A stretch of 64,000 nt of DNA, taken from contig NC_061816.1 in the NCBI RefSeq assembly GCF_021462225.1, positions 25,591,049 to 25,655,048 on the forward strand, written 5' to 3'. Positions 9,849 through 21,386 of this stretch are shown here, piece by piece. The notes beneath the pieces are model-generated. The model was not told the origin of the DNA. It made no database searches and saw only the letters and a program-made list of their open reading frames with translations. The stretch comes from Girardinichthys multiradiatus. Its lineage: Eukaryota > Chordata > Actinopteri > Cyprinodontiformes > Goodeidae. Position numbers and translations under genes: made by a program. The first letter of the stretch is position 1, and every line of letters begins with the position of its first letter.

Positions 9849-9911
9849 TCTGAATATATGGAATAAAAGTCTGAATATATGTAATGAAAGTCTGAATATC
9901 TGGAATGAAAG
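9849..9911. repeat. Three 21-bp subterminal repeats (left arm)
   Basis: Three head-to-tail 21-bp units of the form 'tctgaatat-tg-aat-aaag' at 9849, 9870 and 9891 in the left arm of the fold-back element. The right arm carries five inverse units at 12470-12572. Confidence 0.9.
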
Positions 9912-10309
9912 GCAGTAAGGAATTATGGGTAATGTGGTCCGTGGTCCTAGAGGGAAGGGCAGAAACTTCAAGTTTTTATACTATCATGAAGTTGTCACTA
10001 AATTAAATATTTTCCAGATGTGTTACGCAAGAAAATAGACCTTCATATATTATCTGACCAGTTTATCAACATTGAGCATAATTTGAAATTTAGTCTAGGG
10101 TTTTCAAAACAGCAGAGCTAGGTTCACAGATTGCCTCGGCTGCTAAACTAACCGAGCAGTTGGAGTGAGGTTTCCCCTCTCACTCCTGTCGTATGTTGGC
10201 TACCCGTTACTCGTTAGTGGCGGTTAAATTTCAGTTTTGTGGCAAATAACAGCAACTACCAGAATACAGAATATATGATTTTTCTCCTTAGTTTTTGGAT
10301 ATTTAGTTA

Positions 10310-11094
10310 TCAGGCTCCTCTCCTGTGGGACCGAGTTTCTGCTGGCAACAACTTAATGCTTACCCTCTACTGATGATCCACATGGCCTGTCTTTCAGTGT
10401 TTAACCCTTTCTCTCTCCTAGACATGGCAATTGACTGAGCTTTTACTGTGACTAATTCTATGTGCTCTCTTTCAGACTCTGACGTTGAAAACTGGCTCAG
10501 GGTTTATCTGCTCTTTCTTTCTAGGTGAAACGACTAAAGGAGCTACATCCATTAACATTTACTTTTTCTTCCCATAGAAAGTACTCCTGGATCAGTGCTT
10601 CTTTGTTCTGTTTGTGTCTCTGCTCTGTTCTCTCTAACCTTCAGTCGGTCGTGGCAGATGGCCGCTCACACTGAGCCTGGTTCTCCTGTTAAAAGGGAGT
10701 TTTTCCTCTCCACTGTCGCTACATGCATGCTCAGTATGAGGGATTGCTGCAAAGTCAACGCCAGTGACTGTCCACTGTCTCTACATGCTCATCCAGGAGG
10801 AGGGAATGCTGCAAGACTCTCACTGGATGCAATCTGCTGGGTTTCCTTAGACAGAAAAACTTTTTATCCAATTTGAATAAATAACTGAATATGACTGCAC
10901 TGTTCAATGATTAGATCTAATTGGAATGTATGAACCTGACTTTTGTGAAGTGCCTTGAGACAACATTCAATTCAATTCAATTCAATTCAATTCAAAGATA
11001 CTTTATTGATCCCCGAGGGGAAATTAGAATTCCAGTAAAACCCATCCATGTGTTGTGAATTGGCGTTCTATAAATAAAATTGAATTGAATTGAC
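10310..11094 (+). mobile_element. L2-type LINE 3' region, copy 1
   Basis: Shares a long block with 31590-32402 and 62160-62995: 'gctggcaacaacttaatgct', 'aaaggagctacatccatta', 'cagatggccgctcac', 'gggagtttttcctctc', and the terminal 'aagtgccttgaga' and 'tgtgttgtgaattggcg' with a 'ttgaattgaattg' tail. It is a 5'-truncated LINE end. The frame at 10595-10876 has no recognisable protein and is not thought to be a gene. The tail is split by another tail inserted in reverse at about 10967-11045. Confidence 0.8.
10967..11045 (-). mobile_element. Short LINE/SINE tail nested inside copy 1
   Basis: A (ttcaa)n run followed by 'gatactttattgatccccg' interrupts the L2-type tail between 'gagacaaca' and 'tgtgttgtgaattgg'. 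Read on the minus strand it is a typical fish LINE 3' end with a repeat tail. Confidence 0.65.
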
Positions 11095-11564
11095 TTTTTC
11101 AATTAAGTTTCACATTTTGTAATCTCTCAAGTCAAATTGTTTTTTTATGTATCTCCCCAAAATTATTTTGGGTCAAATTCATAGAAACAATGGTATGGTG
11201 TATACCGTGGTGATCAAACACTTTGACCGTTCCTTGTACATAACAGAAAAAAAATCTCTAAGTTTGAATTCATGTAAACCTACCTTGTGTGAACTCTTAA
11301 TTGTTTTTTCAGGAGGATAGACCACATTTCCAAATTTGAATCTCTCATCTTTTTACCTTGTAAACATTTGTAGACAAAAGCAAAATAATCAAATTCAGTC
11401 TCTACCATCAGATAAGTGAGTTTGCAGATGAGTCGTTCTGGATAAAATCTCTTGTCAAACCAGGAGAAAGAATTAAATGTGTTAATAATTTTCTAGACTG
11501 CCTTAAGATGTCCACAAGCAGAGGTTGGACCTCAATCCTTTGATCTTAAGTGGTTAACATAATC

Positions 11565-11826
11565 CATCCTTCCTTCCATCCATCCATCCATCCATCCATC
11601 CATCCATCCATCCATCCATCCCGTTTATCCTTTTGGGGTTGCGAGGGTCTATTGGTGCCTATCTCCCGCAGTCATTGGTCGAGAGGCAGGGTACACCCTG
11701 GACAAGTCGCCAGTCCATCGCAGGGCAACACAGAGACAGATAGGACAAACAACCATGCACACACACTCACAACTAAGGAGAATTTAGAGAGACCAATTAA
11801 CCTAACAGTCATGTTTTTGGGAGGAT
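11565..11826 (-). mobile_element. Fish interspersed repeat with (CCAT)n tail
   Basis: A (ccat)n microsatellite at about 11567-11610 is followed by 'cgtttatccttttggggttg', 'ggtacaccctgga', 'gcagggcaacacagagac' and 'aattaacctaacagtcatg'. This sequence family is common in fish genomes, where it is associated with the 3' ends of RTE-type elements. It lies in the centre of the fold-back element. The ORF across it (IHPS repeats) is an artefact of the microsatellite. Confidence 0.7.
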
Positions 11827-12469
11827 AATGTGACACGTGAAATATGTAAACTGAGTAAAAGTATTAAAAAAATTAGGAAGAAAATCATACATTTTACAAT
11901 TTGGTACTTGCAGTTATTCACCTTATACCTAAAATTGCGAACTATCTCACTTTCAGCGGCCACAAACGGAAAACAGGTAGCAAGAAATGACAGCGTGCCT
12001 ATCCGCTTAGTTCAGCTTAGCTTAGTTTAGCTTTGCAGGCTGACTGGCTTGTGAACTAAGCTGTGCTGCTCCCAAAACCCTAGAACATATTTCAAAGGTT
12101 GCCCATTGTTGATGAACTGACTGGTCACATACAAATTTTAGTTATACTTCTATGCTTAAAACATCTTGAAAGTATTTGCGACAAAGTGTCCACGCTCGCC
12201 ACGCTCTGTTTACAACTATTGGTGGTGCAATGCATTGTGGGATATGATGTTGGCCCAAGTCTGCAGAAAGATGGATCCTCAATAAAATTGATGAAATAAG
12301 AACATATATGGGTTCTTTTAGAGTACTTCGTTTGATGCATACTTAGGATTAGAACAGTGCAGTGCTTGAGCCACTGCCGATGAAGTTTCAAAAGGACGCG
12401 AAAACACACCTACAGACAACTATGCATGTTTTGGACCACGTTACCCATAGGTCCTTGAGGCCAGTCCGA

Positions 12470-12572
12470 CTTTCATTCCATATATTCAGACTTTCATTCT
12501 GTATATTCAAGATTCATTCCATATATTCAGGTTTTATTCCATATATTCAGACTTTCATTCCATATATTCAGA
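12470..12572. repeat. Five 20-21-bp subterminal repeats (right arm)
   Basis: Five units built on 'ttcattccatatattcag' lie head to tail here. They are the inverse complement of the three units at 9849-9911 in the left arm, so repeat number differs between arms. Confidence 0.9.
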
Positions 12573-12857
12573 TTTTTGAATATATATATAAATAATTTCC
12601 TGAACGGCATGCCATAATATATTTGTACTGTGTGTACACATTTTGAAGAAGCAATAATCAGAGCACAATACCAAGTTAGTCAACTATCTTGAATATTGAT
12701 CTGGTCAGTTAAATAGTAGGAGGGTTGTTAATCAGTGTCAGCTGTTTTGGTGCAACAATGCAATAACGAAACAACAAAAACAGGAATGGATTTTCAGGGG
12801 GAGGCCACAGACATTTTATCCCTCCTCTGACAGCTTTTCAGTAGTTTTGCATTTGAC

Positions 12858-13440
12858 AGGGTAAGTTTTACCCAGCCCCACCTGCCCCATCACCCTCTGT
12901 GACTCCACAATTGACACTGTGGAATCTTTCCGCTTCCTGGGAACCATCATCTCCCAGGATCTCAAGTGGGAGCCAAACATCAGCTCCCTCATCAAGAAAC
13001 CCCAGCAGAGGATGTTCTTCCTGCGGCAGCTGAAGAAATTCAACCTGCCAAAGACTATGATGGTGCACTTCTACACAGCCATCATTGAGTCCATCCTCAC
13101 CTCCTCCATCACCATCTGGTACGCCGCTGCTACAGCCAAGGATAAGGGCAGGCTGCAACGTGTCATTCGGTCTGATGAGAAGGTGATTGGCTGCAGTCTA
13201 CTGTCGCTCCAGGAACTGTACACCTCCAGGACCCTGAAGCGGGCAGGAAAGATTCTGGCTAATCCCTCCCACCCCAGTCACAGACTCTTTGAGACTCTCC
13301 CCTCTGGCAGGAGGCTGCGGTCCATCTGGACCAATACCTCACACCACAAGAACAGTTTTTTTCCCATCTGCCACCAGCCTGGTTAACAAAGCCCGGAAAC
13401 CACCCTGACACTCTCCCTTTCTGATTCTGATTCTGATCAA
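12858..13440 (+). mobile_element. LINE C-terminal fragment with 'tctgat' tail
   Basis: A 5'-truncated non-LTR element inserted in Tc1 relic G. It carries the frame 12919-13386 and ends with a (tctgat)n-type tail at about 13419-13438. The reverse-oriented short insertion at 52804-52944 has the same tail and is probably the same family. Confidence 0.75.
12919..13386 (+). pseudogene. LINE reverse transcriptase C-terminus (truncated)
   Basis: A 155-codon open frame that is only the C-terminal part of a LINE polyprotein. It starts inside the RT thumb ('FRFLGTIISQDLKWEPNI') and continues through 'ILTSSITIWYAAATAKDKGR', 'LQRVIRSDEKVIG' and 'LFETLPSGRRLRSI'. The catalytic RT motifs and the endonuclease are absent because of 5' truncation. 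There is no internal stop, which suggests a fairly recent insertion. The clade was not resolved. Confidence 0.75.
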
Positions 13441-13960
13441 TATGTGCCATTGACCAGAGGTTTGCTGTGTCTCCCAGAACAACCTCAACACCACGGAGGA
13501 GTTTCCAGGAGAAAGGGAGTTACTCCGCCAGCAGGACTGGTATGTGCTTCTTTTTGCAAGGAAGAACAGGATGAGTACTGCCAGAGCCCTACAAGGTGAC
13601 CTCTAGCAGTTCCTCCTGCTGCATGAATTTCTGGTCTCATGTGGGAAGAGTATGCAGGTATTTCCTGAATGATGAAGTATTTGATACCATTGATGGGCCT
13701 TCACACCTCCCTGACCTAAGTGCAATAGAACATCTGTGGGACATCATGTTTAAGGTCCATCCCTAACCATCAGATTGTACCTGAAACTGTCTAGGAGCTC
13801 AGTGATGCCCTGGTCAGGATCTTGGAGGAGATACCTCTGCACACTATTCGTTATATCATCAGGAGCATGCCCTGATGTTATCAAGAATTCATACAGGCAC
13901 GTGGGGTCCATACAAGCTATTGAGAACAATTTTGAGTGAGATTTCAGCAAGTTGGACTAG
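13441..13960 (+). pseudogene. Tc1 transposase relic of element G
   Basis: Degraded transposase. Near 13445-13600 the frames resemble the helix-turn-helix region ('RFAVSPRTTS'). Near 13670-13900 'FLNDEVFDTID', 'AIEHLWDIMF', 'VPETV', 'LSDALVRILEEIPLHTIRY' and 'IRSMP' correspond to the end of the catalytic core, including the E of 'IEHLW', and the C-terminus. The middle of the gene, with the first catalytic aspartates, is missing and stops are frequent. Confidence 0.7.
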
Positions 13961-14082
13961 CAGGCAAATTTATCAGTGACTGTGTATAAAGCCCTCTGTG
14001 GGTTAAGTTTTCTTTTCATCAAATAATGTGGCATGAGTTTTATAATGTCTTTTCAAAGTGCTTCTTTAATTTTTGTTGTTTG

Positions 14083-14103
14083 TATATATATATATATATA
14101 TAT
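14083..14103. repeat. (TA)n microsatellite
   Basis: A short run of ta repeats just after the end of Tc1 relic G. Confidence 0.9.
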
Positions 14104-14399
14104 GCTGTGAGCCCAATAATTGCAACACCAGAGTGTACCTCTGGTCTCTATTTGTAAGAAATGATGATTTTGGTTAGAATTCATTACTTTTGAATTATTA
14201 TTTTTAATTATCATTTTGATTAATATTTATAATAAACAATCAGAAGTCCTTGTGTAAACTGGCGTCACTGGGTGGGCTCAGAACAATGCTGCTTCAAGCT
14301 GTATGGTGTCGAAGTGACCTAGTTCTACCATTCTGTTGGCTGACGGCTGCTATCGAGATGCGATACCTCTCTGAAAGGACTTTTTATTAGAACATGAAT

Positions 14400-15612
14400 C
14401 CCTTCAGTTCTGAAATAGCTCCTCTCAGTTATGGTGTGCACCAGGGCTCAAATTTTGAGTCTGGCCTTGTTTGCACTGTACATGTTGCCTTTGTGATTTA
14501 TATTTTCAATGTATAACCTTTCTTTCCATTTCTTTGCTGATGACCTTCTGATTTATCTGCCCTTAAAAGCAGGGAAAGACTCATTTCAGATTTTATTGTG
14601 CTGCCTTGAAGATGTTAAACAGTGGTATTTAAAACTAAATGAAAACAAAACAGAGATTGCCTTCTTTGGGAAACCCGTAACAGTACTCTGGGCTCCTTAT
14701 GCTCCTATTGCAAGAATTATGTCAAAAACCTTGTTGTTGTTTTTTTTTTTTTGATGGTTCCCTTAAACTGTGGAGGCAGATGAGTGCAGTGGTCCAGTCT
14801 TGCTTTTTTTAATCTCAGACAGCTTGCTAAGGTAAAGCCATACCTTCCAGCTGATGTGTTTGAGCATGTCATTCACTTGTTTGCTACCTGCAGATTGGAC
14901 TACTGCAACTCCCTGTACTTAGGCTTGGAACATTCCTCTATTCACCTCCTCCAATTAGTACAAAATGCTGCACCTCGTTTACTGACTGGTACGAAAAGAA
15001 ATACCACCATACCCCAGTGCTGAATTCCCTTCACTGGCTTCCTGTCTCTTTTAGGATCCAATTTAAAATTTTACTCTTCGTTTTTAAATCTTTATAGGGT
15101 CTTGCCCCCTCATACCTATCTGAGCTGCTCTTCATTCATGCTTCAAAAAGAACTATGAGGCCTATGACTCAATGAATGCTATTTATTCCCAGGTCTAAAC
15201 TTATTTCCCAAGGAGACAGATCATTTGCTATGGCAGGTCCTAGACTCTGGAATAGCCTGCCTCTTAATATTAAATCTGCACAGACTCTGGAGCATTTTAA
15301 ATAACTTTTAAAGACTCATTTTTATAAACTGGCTTTTGGTACACGATGACCTAAATGTTTAGTTTTATAGTTGTAATTTTAAAATAGTTTTCTTATTATT
15401 CATTATGTCTTCTATACTTCCCACTGTTTTGTTAATTTTAGCAGCAGTAATTTTGCTTTTTTCTATTTGGGTGTTTGATTTTTCGTATTTTATTTTTATT
15501 TGTGATGTTTTTCTTTTAACACTTACACAGCTGTGTTGCTTGTAAAGCACTTTGTTCAGCTAGAGCTGTTGGAAGTGTGCTATATAAAAATAAATTTGAC
15601 CTTTGACCTTGA
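14400..15612 (+). mobile_element. L2-type LINE, 5'-truncated
   Basis: A 5'-truncated LINE on the plus strand. It begins near 'gtgcaccagggctc' (the RT motif before the catalytic box) and ends with an AT-rich 3' UTR, 'gtgctatataaaaataaa' and a 'ttgacctttgacctt' tail at about 15612. The RT and C-terminal protein pieces match the CR1/L2 group by motif. Confidence 0.8.
14440..15350 (+). pseudogene. L2-type reverse transcriptase, broken
   Basis: Frame 14509-14754 carries the RT catalytic box 'FFADDLLIYLPL' and the following 'CLEDVKQWYLKLNENKTEI'. Frame 14784-15023 carries 'LRQLAKVKPYLPADVFEHVIH', 'CRLDYCNSLYLG' and 'LLQLVQNAAPRLLT'. Later frames show 'HWLPVSFRIQFKILL', 'GLAPSYLSELL' and 'RLWNSLPL'. 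Frameshifts around 14750 and 15023, stops near 15100 and 15300, and the 5' truncation rule out function. Confidence 0.8.
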
Positions 15613-16480
15613 CCACACAGTCCAGAGCAGGTGTGAATGGTCAGATTAGATTCAGTGGTGTGGTGTCCCATCTAACTGTAGTAGACAGCAATGAACAATA
15701 TCTGGGGATAGACTCAGTAGAAGCAAGTACTTTAAAATTCAGGGGCGAGCAGCCTTCAAACTTGACTCACAGGACCCTCCTTTACGTCCCTACCTTCACC
15801 AAGGCTACGGGAGAGCAGTCCATGGGACTCAGGAAGTTCATACTGCCCTCAACCGCTGCCCAGGACCCGAGTCCATCAGTATATCATGAGTAGCCTCCGG
15901 TGCCTTCCCCAAGGATGGAGGCCCTGACACACCATGGATATAACAGGAGGGATCCCTTAGATGATGACTCAGATGGACCAGCACCAATCCCTGAGAGTTG
16001 ATTGCCTACATGCCAGCTCCAGTTCCTTCCCTGAGACATAAAGAGAGTCCATTATTCGACTCTCTGTCAAGCTTTAAGGGAAGAATATTCTGTATACACG
16101 GACCAGGCCTTCACAACTCTTGGCATCCAGCAAAGGAAGCACAACGCACCCGGCGCTCGAGAGCCACTTACTTCCAAGGACTCTATGCTCCCGGCATAGA
16201 GGAGGACCATGCTTTTAAATCTTTATTTCTCCATAACCTCCATGAAAGTGTGTGATATGACGTTACCAAGTGTTGCATAACGAAAACCTATACAATGCAA
16301 GTGATCTAGAATATGCTCAGATGGCATGGAAAAGATGTGCATGCCTGACTATGGGATCAGATGGTCAGGCTAGAGTATTACAGATTCAGACAGAAGAACA
16401 GAGTTTTGTGTTAGAAGGCCAAGAGAAGCACCATGAACCCATTTTTCTTAGGTAAATGAAACCAAAATTAACATACATGT
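15613..16480. other. Unassigned, possibly gag region of the LTR element relic
   Basis: Open frames at 15603-15893, 15998-16255 and 16270-16455 have no motif I recognise. Their position just 5' of a retroviral-type protease makes a decayed gag plausible, but nothing in the sequence proves it. Confidence 0.3.
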
Positions 16481-16489
16481 TGCCTATAC

Positions 16490-16936
16490 TGTCTGACCAT
16501 TACAGGAGGACATGGCAAACTGAATTTCCTTGTAGACACAGAATCAGAGATCAGCCTGATGTGTTCAACCCTGTTTGAGGGGCTGACTAGAGCTATGCTC
16601 TCCCTCTGTAAACCATTTCAGGTAAAGTGTGTGATGCAAGCATCACCAGCTATAATCAAGACCGGTCATGCATAACCAGTTGGATGTGGTTGGACATCAC
16701 ATTCCAACACATTGGACACAGTGTGTCTCCTTGTTGGCAAGGACCTGCTGGAAAGGTTGGTCCTGCCCACTGACTGCCACCAGGACCAACTCTGGGTCAA
16801 AGTGGATGTGCCAAAACCCATGGGTGCAAGCAGAAAACCATCTTTTGCGATCAATCAGGTTACTAGCTTGGAGGAGCCCATAGAATTTTCCGGCATAGCT
16901 CATGCCCTCGTCACAGCCAATCTTGGGCACCTCTGA
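16490..16936 (+). pseudogene. Retrotransposon aspartic protease remnant
   Basis: In the frame near 16520 the phrase 'LNFLVDTESEISLM' resembles the retroviral/gypsy protease active site 'VDTGA', with the glycine replaced by Glu. Frame 16712-16936 ('VCLLVGKDLLERLVLPTD') fits the downstream 'LLGxD(L/F)L' block of the protease. Frames are shifted between the two, so it is dead. It belongs with the integrase relic downstream. Confidence 0.55.
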
Positions 16937-17169
16937 TGCGCAGCTGCACCCAGCCACGCAGAAAACTCCTCTCCGCAGTTATGCATTATTTATTTGCTCT
17001 TTAAAGAACACAGGTGTGAAACCTTACAATCCCAAAGTGGTCGAAAGTGTGCACCTGGAAACCACTTTAATGCCAGAGTTGCTCCAAGAACTCTGGTTTG
17101 GAAAATCATCAATCAGTAGAGATCTGTAAGACCGCTTGTGCCAAGAAAATCCCCTTTTAACTGAGGCAC

Positions 17170-17800
17170 AACTTAGTCACAAACTCCTTGCAGCAGACTG
17201 GCTCCGCCATCTCTTTAAGGAAGCCGGAGTGTGTACCTTCAGTGTGCAGATTGGCATAAAACAGCTCTCCCATGCTTTCAGCATTGTTTCAACAGACCAA
17301 AGGGGATCACAGTAGCCTATGCCCATTACTCTCCTGTAGGGGGCCAGAGGGGCTACAAAGCCACACTCCACACCCTAGAACATATGGTGTACTGGGGTCC
17401 AATGTCTCACAACACCCAGGTCTACACCCAAGGATGCTTAACCTGCTGCCAGTTCCAGACATCCTAGCTACCCAGTCCACCTCCACTTCATTGAAGGGGG
17501 GTTTACATTACTTTGGTCTCATACACAGATCAACAGGGGCAGGTCCAGTCCTAAAATCGGATGGAGGAAACAAATTCCTCCTAGCTGTGACATATAGCTT
17601 CATTAAGTGGGTTGGATGCTTGTCAGCACCAAATGACCACCATCCCAGCTGCGGTTCTTTTGCTGAATCAGATAAAGTTCTACATCAAACATTCCTCTCC
17701 ACAAACAGCGCTTGTTTCCATACTGGGGAAAGGAGAGACCAGTGCATAGGACCAGTTCAGAGAGGTGCATGTTTCAAAACACACACTAACATACACTAAC
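17170..17800 (+). pseudogene. LTR-retrotransposon integrase zinc-binding remnant
   Basis: Frames 17231-17467 and 17272-17799 share one gene. 'AHYSPVGGQRGYKATLHTLEHMVYW' followed by 'GCLTCCQFQ' is the HHCC zinc-binding domain at the N-terminus of integrases. A weak trace of the catalytic domain follows ('KFLLAVTYSFIKWVG', shifted). The RT and RNase H expected between protease and integrase are not found between 16990 and 17170, so a large deletion is likely. The group could be gypsy or retroviral. Confidence 0.6.
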
Positions 17801-18840
17801 CACTAACAACTTCCCTATCACAGAAACTGTTAACAATACAAACTTACAGCCTCCAGGGCACAGTGTTTAACTGTAAGTTTGCACTCCATTTCTATTAACA
17901 CTCAGCATGCACTGCAATCCCTTGCAGAAGAGATTAATAATGATTTAATGTACACACACGATTTGTTAGAGATTTAATGCAAGACCTGATTAGAGATTGA
18001 TTAGAGAGGTGGGTTAATTCATAGACAGCCAGCAGGATACCATTACTAAGAGAAAATAGGTAAAGTCTACATGACATGTTTGGATACATTTCAATACTTA
18101 TAACCTTAAAAACCTGGGTAATATTAATGCTTCTTTTTTATTATCAATGTATTTAATAATTATTAATGAATATAATTAACTATTGCTGGGAAGGGGGAAG
18201 GTTACATTTACTTAAGAAATGCATATTAAGACGCATACACTGATAGGCTCAAATTTTATTTAATTAACCACATGCTCAAAATAAACAATGATGGTACAAA
18301 ATTATCCTCTAGTTTGCATACTCAGAAATGTGCTACAGTTCACAAAACCTTTGCAAAGATACATTTCTTGACTCTTCAACAGTAACTCACACTGCTTACC
18401 CAACAGGGCTGCATAATTAATGGGAATCAAAAATCAAATTAGCAGGATGCAGTCTGTATGAGTTTTGAAACAGTAAAAATAAGAAAAATGTATGTTTTTT
18501 TCCAAGAAATTGTAAAAATCCAACGAACTATTAAAAAAAAGTAATTTCAGATAAAGAGATGGAGATCCTATCACTTCATCAATTAGTAGCTTGACACGCT
18601 TCTGTTTAGAAGACCATGAAAGGTTGTAGTCAGTTGTAGCAGGTCGATTTCAAGTATCCACTTTCCTTTGTTAGTCTCAAGGAGAGAATTTTGTCAAAAG
18701 GCATTTCAATGAACATCACTGAGAACCAGAAAACCAAATAAAGAGAGCAAAGACATTTTTGGAAATCTATAAACCTGCAACAAGTTTCTAAAATTAAACA
18801 GACCAGTCATGAAACAATGATAAGAACCTAAGTACATTCC
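17801..18840. other. No recognised feature
   Basis: AT-rich sequence with no ORF of interest. A short inverted echo 'taaacttacag' / 'taactgtaagttt' occurs near 17838 and 17868 and is too short to interpret. Confidence 0.4.
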
Positions 18841-18845
18841 ATTAG

Positions 18846-19143
18846 TTTGCCTTGGAGGCTTTGGATGTTTTGAGCAGCTTTGCCCCATTGAGCTCCAGCA
18901 AAACTTTCTGGAATACATCAAAAATGTTCTTCAGCATCTTTGGATACTCAAGGTTTCAAGCATAGATCACACCCATCAAAAGCATACATGCTTTGTTTCG
19001 GTTTCCACAACTATTCAGCACTCTGTTGTCCTCGATCACCACAGACATTTCTGCTGGATCCTCCTAAGCCGTAGGATTATGGATCACAACCATCTTCATG
19101 GTTTGGTCCATGTCATCCTCATGTACATCTTCCATGTTTAGAG
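18846..19143 (-). pseudogene. Host exon-like pseudogene (fish SAMD3-like C-terminal family)
   Basis: On the minus strand one frame reads 'MEDVHEDDMDQTMKMVVIHN', then 'EDPAEMSVVIEDNRVLN', 'NKACMLLMGVIYA', and 'NLEYPKMLKNIFDVFQKVLL' followed by 'LNGAKLLK'. This pattern (acidic lead, 'VVIED', 'LLGLIYALNLxYP', 'FEVFQKVxLELDG') is one I associate with the C-terminal exon of large fish gene families annotated as SAMD3-like. Two in-frame stops, after 'NPTA' and after 'VIYA', mark it as dead. It is the only stretch in the window that looks like a host gene. The family name is from memory and uncertain. Confidence 0.5.
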
Positions 19144-19647
19144 TATAAGAAGCAAAGAATTGGCATTTTTTATTTAAGCATATAAACAATAGAAGTTTTC
19201 AATATAATTTAGTTTTCTTGGTCAAGTCATTTGTTTTGCGAGAAGCAGTTTTTTGTACAGGATGGAAAATGAAAAGCAGAGAGGAAAGCAGAGAACAAGA
19301 AAGTGAGAGGAGCAGAGAAGAGGAGAGTAGGAGACATCACATTAATATCTGGAGTTGATCAGTCAGTTAATAACATACCTGGCAGTCTTGGAAGAGCTCT
19401 TCTTGCTTTGCAGTTTCTTTTATAACTGGGCCAGATGCAGATGCTGTAAGAAAATGAAGTTCCTCTACTAGTTCATCTATGCATGTATTGGACACATTGA
19501 AAATATACCTCCCATCCAAAAGCCCCACCTGGGGTCGCCAAACAGGCTAAAATTTGCTAAAATGTGAATTTCTATGAATACTCTTTTGAGGTAATAGAAC
19601 AATAGTTGAAAACATGAACTTAGCCAGTATGGAGATTCCCCCAGTTT
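19144..19647. other. No recognised feature
   Basis: Purine-rich block at about 19260-19340 ('agagaggaaagcagagaac' and similar), otherwise unremarkable AT-rich sequence. Confidence 0.4.
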
Positions 19648-19735
19648 CAGTTTTATTTATATAGTGCCAATTCACAACAAATGTCATCTTAAGGCACTTC
19701 ACAAAGGGTTTGGAATGGTATAGGGTTGTGGGAGT
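19648..19735 (-). mobile_element. L2-type LINE 3' tail, minus orientation
   Basis: 'tatatagtgccaattcaca' and 'taaggcacttcacaaaggg' repeat the fragment at 9600-9695 and are the inverse of the 3' ends at 11060, 32370 and 62950. Confidence 0.75.
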
Positions 19736-20185
19736 GTCATAATGTGTTGTTGAATGGAACCGGAGTGCAGAAAAACACTTGGCAGCAGCATAGTGGATAT
19801 GAGAATCTTGATGCTTTAATAACGAAAATATAAACTTACATGAGTTTCCAAAATGACAAGGAACAGGGATAAGCATGGAAGTAACAGGAGGACCGAGCGA
19901 GGAACAATGAAAATAACCAAACACATATACTGAGGGAGAGAGGAGTGAGAACCAATGAAAATAGGTGACCAGAATAGGTAATCAGATGAAACATGAAACA
20001 AGTGTGGAACCGGGTTGTAGGGGGACTGAGAGAAGGTGACTGATTACACTAAACGAGACTGGCTGCTGAGGGAGAAAAAAACAAACACGAGGACAGAAAC
20101 AATACAAAATGACAAAACCCAGGGAATACTAATTGCGTTATGTAAAATTGTTTTGTAAAACAGTGCAAAAAGTCTAGTCATGTAA
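19736..20185. other. Unclassified repetitive-looking sequence
   Basis: Starts 'gtgtcataatgtgttg' and contains 'aaaatataaacttacatgag'. It resembles non-coding ends of fish LTR elements, but no second copy exists in the window to test this. Confidence 0.3.
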
Positions 20186-20189
20186 TTTC

Positions 20190-20790
<601 letters not shown>

Positions 20791-21088
20791 CAGTGAGAAA
20801 ATAAGTATTTGAACACCCTGCAACTTTGCAAGTTCTCCCACTTAGAAATCATAGAGGGGTGTGAAATTTTCATCCTAGGTCCATGTCCACTGTGAGAGAC
20901 ATAATTAAAAAAATCTGAATATCACAATGTATGATTTTTTTAATATTTGTGTGTTACTGCTGCAAATAAGTATTTGAACACCTGCCAATCAGCAAAAATT
21001 CTGGCCCTCAAAGACCTGTTTGTCCACCTCTAAAAAGTCCACTTCCAGTCCGTTTATTATTCTAAATTAGAAGCACCTGTTTGAGGTC

Positions 21089-21381
21089 TGTTGGATGGGT
21101 GTGAGGACTTGTTATCACTCATGTAAAAACCTTGGGTTGCAAGGCACCTGCACTATGCCTTCCTCCCTGTGTGTGTGAGATCATTGTTATCTCTGTGTGA
21201 ACCAGCCTCCTTTCCGTCTCACACACATACACCCTGTCTGAACTGTCTGTTGAACTGTGTATATAAATAAAGAGATAGGGTGTCAAAACTTTGTAGTTTC
21301 ACTGCAAAGTGGGCTACCCTTGTCACAAGTAACTATGACTGTATCGTTCTTACCTCTGAGTTGACTAAATAATACCTAACA
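21089..21381 (+). repeat. ERV1 5' LTR
   Basis: Begins 'tgttggatgggtg' and ends 'aatacctaaca', giving TGTT...AACA ends. Near 21260 the sequence 'tatataaataaag' contains both a TATA-like box and AATAAA. Confidence 0.95.
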
Positions 21382-21386
21382 TTTAT

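Larger units (their letters stand above)
9805..12614. mobile_element. Fold-back DNA element with long inverted arms
   Basis: The outer ends are 'tggcatgcc' at 9805 and its inverse 'ggcatgcca' ending at 12614, flanked by TA (9803-9804 and 12615-12616). The left arm, about 9805-10290, matches the reverse complement of the right arm, about 11880-12614, in several blocks in the same order. These are 'caggaaattatttatatata', the 21-bp subterminal repeats, 'tatgggtaa-gtggtcc', 'tgaccagt..atcaaca', 'ctagggtttt', and 'ataac-gcaa-taccaa'. The right arm is longer by an extra segment. No transposase is encoded; the centre holds LINE and other repeat insertions. The superfamily is not identified; a TA duplication is suggested but rests on 2 bp. 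Confidence 0.75.
12640..14080 (+). mobile_element. Tc1/mariner element G, relic
   Basis: Remnant of another fish Tc1 family, split by a LINE fragment at 12858-13440. The left part has 'ggttgttaatcagtgtcagc' and 'caggaatgga' upstream-region blocks. The right part has transposase sequence and then 'catcaaataatgtggcat' and 'tcaaagtgcttctttaattt' near the 3' end. Limits are approximate because the terminal repeats are eroded. Confidence 0.65.

Noticed and set aside
10595..10876. 93-codon frame, with relatives at 32009-32221 and 62495-62830
   Set aside because: Lies in the shared LINE 3' untranslated region; the frames are not conserved between the three copies.
11550..11828. 92-codon frame with repeated SIHPSIHP
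   Set aside because: Produced by the (ccat)n microsatellite and the adjoining interspersed repeat.
16490..17800. Second copy of ERV1 or ERV2
   Set aside because: Protease and integrase wording differ from both proviruses and no LTR of either family flanks it.
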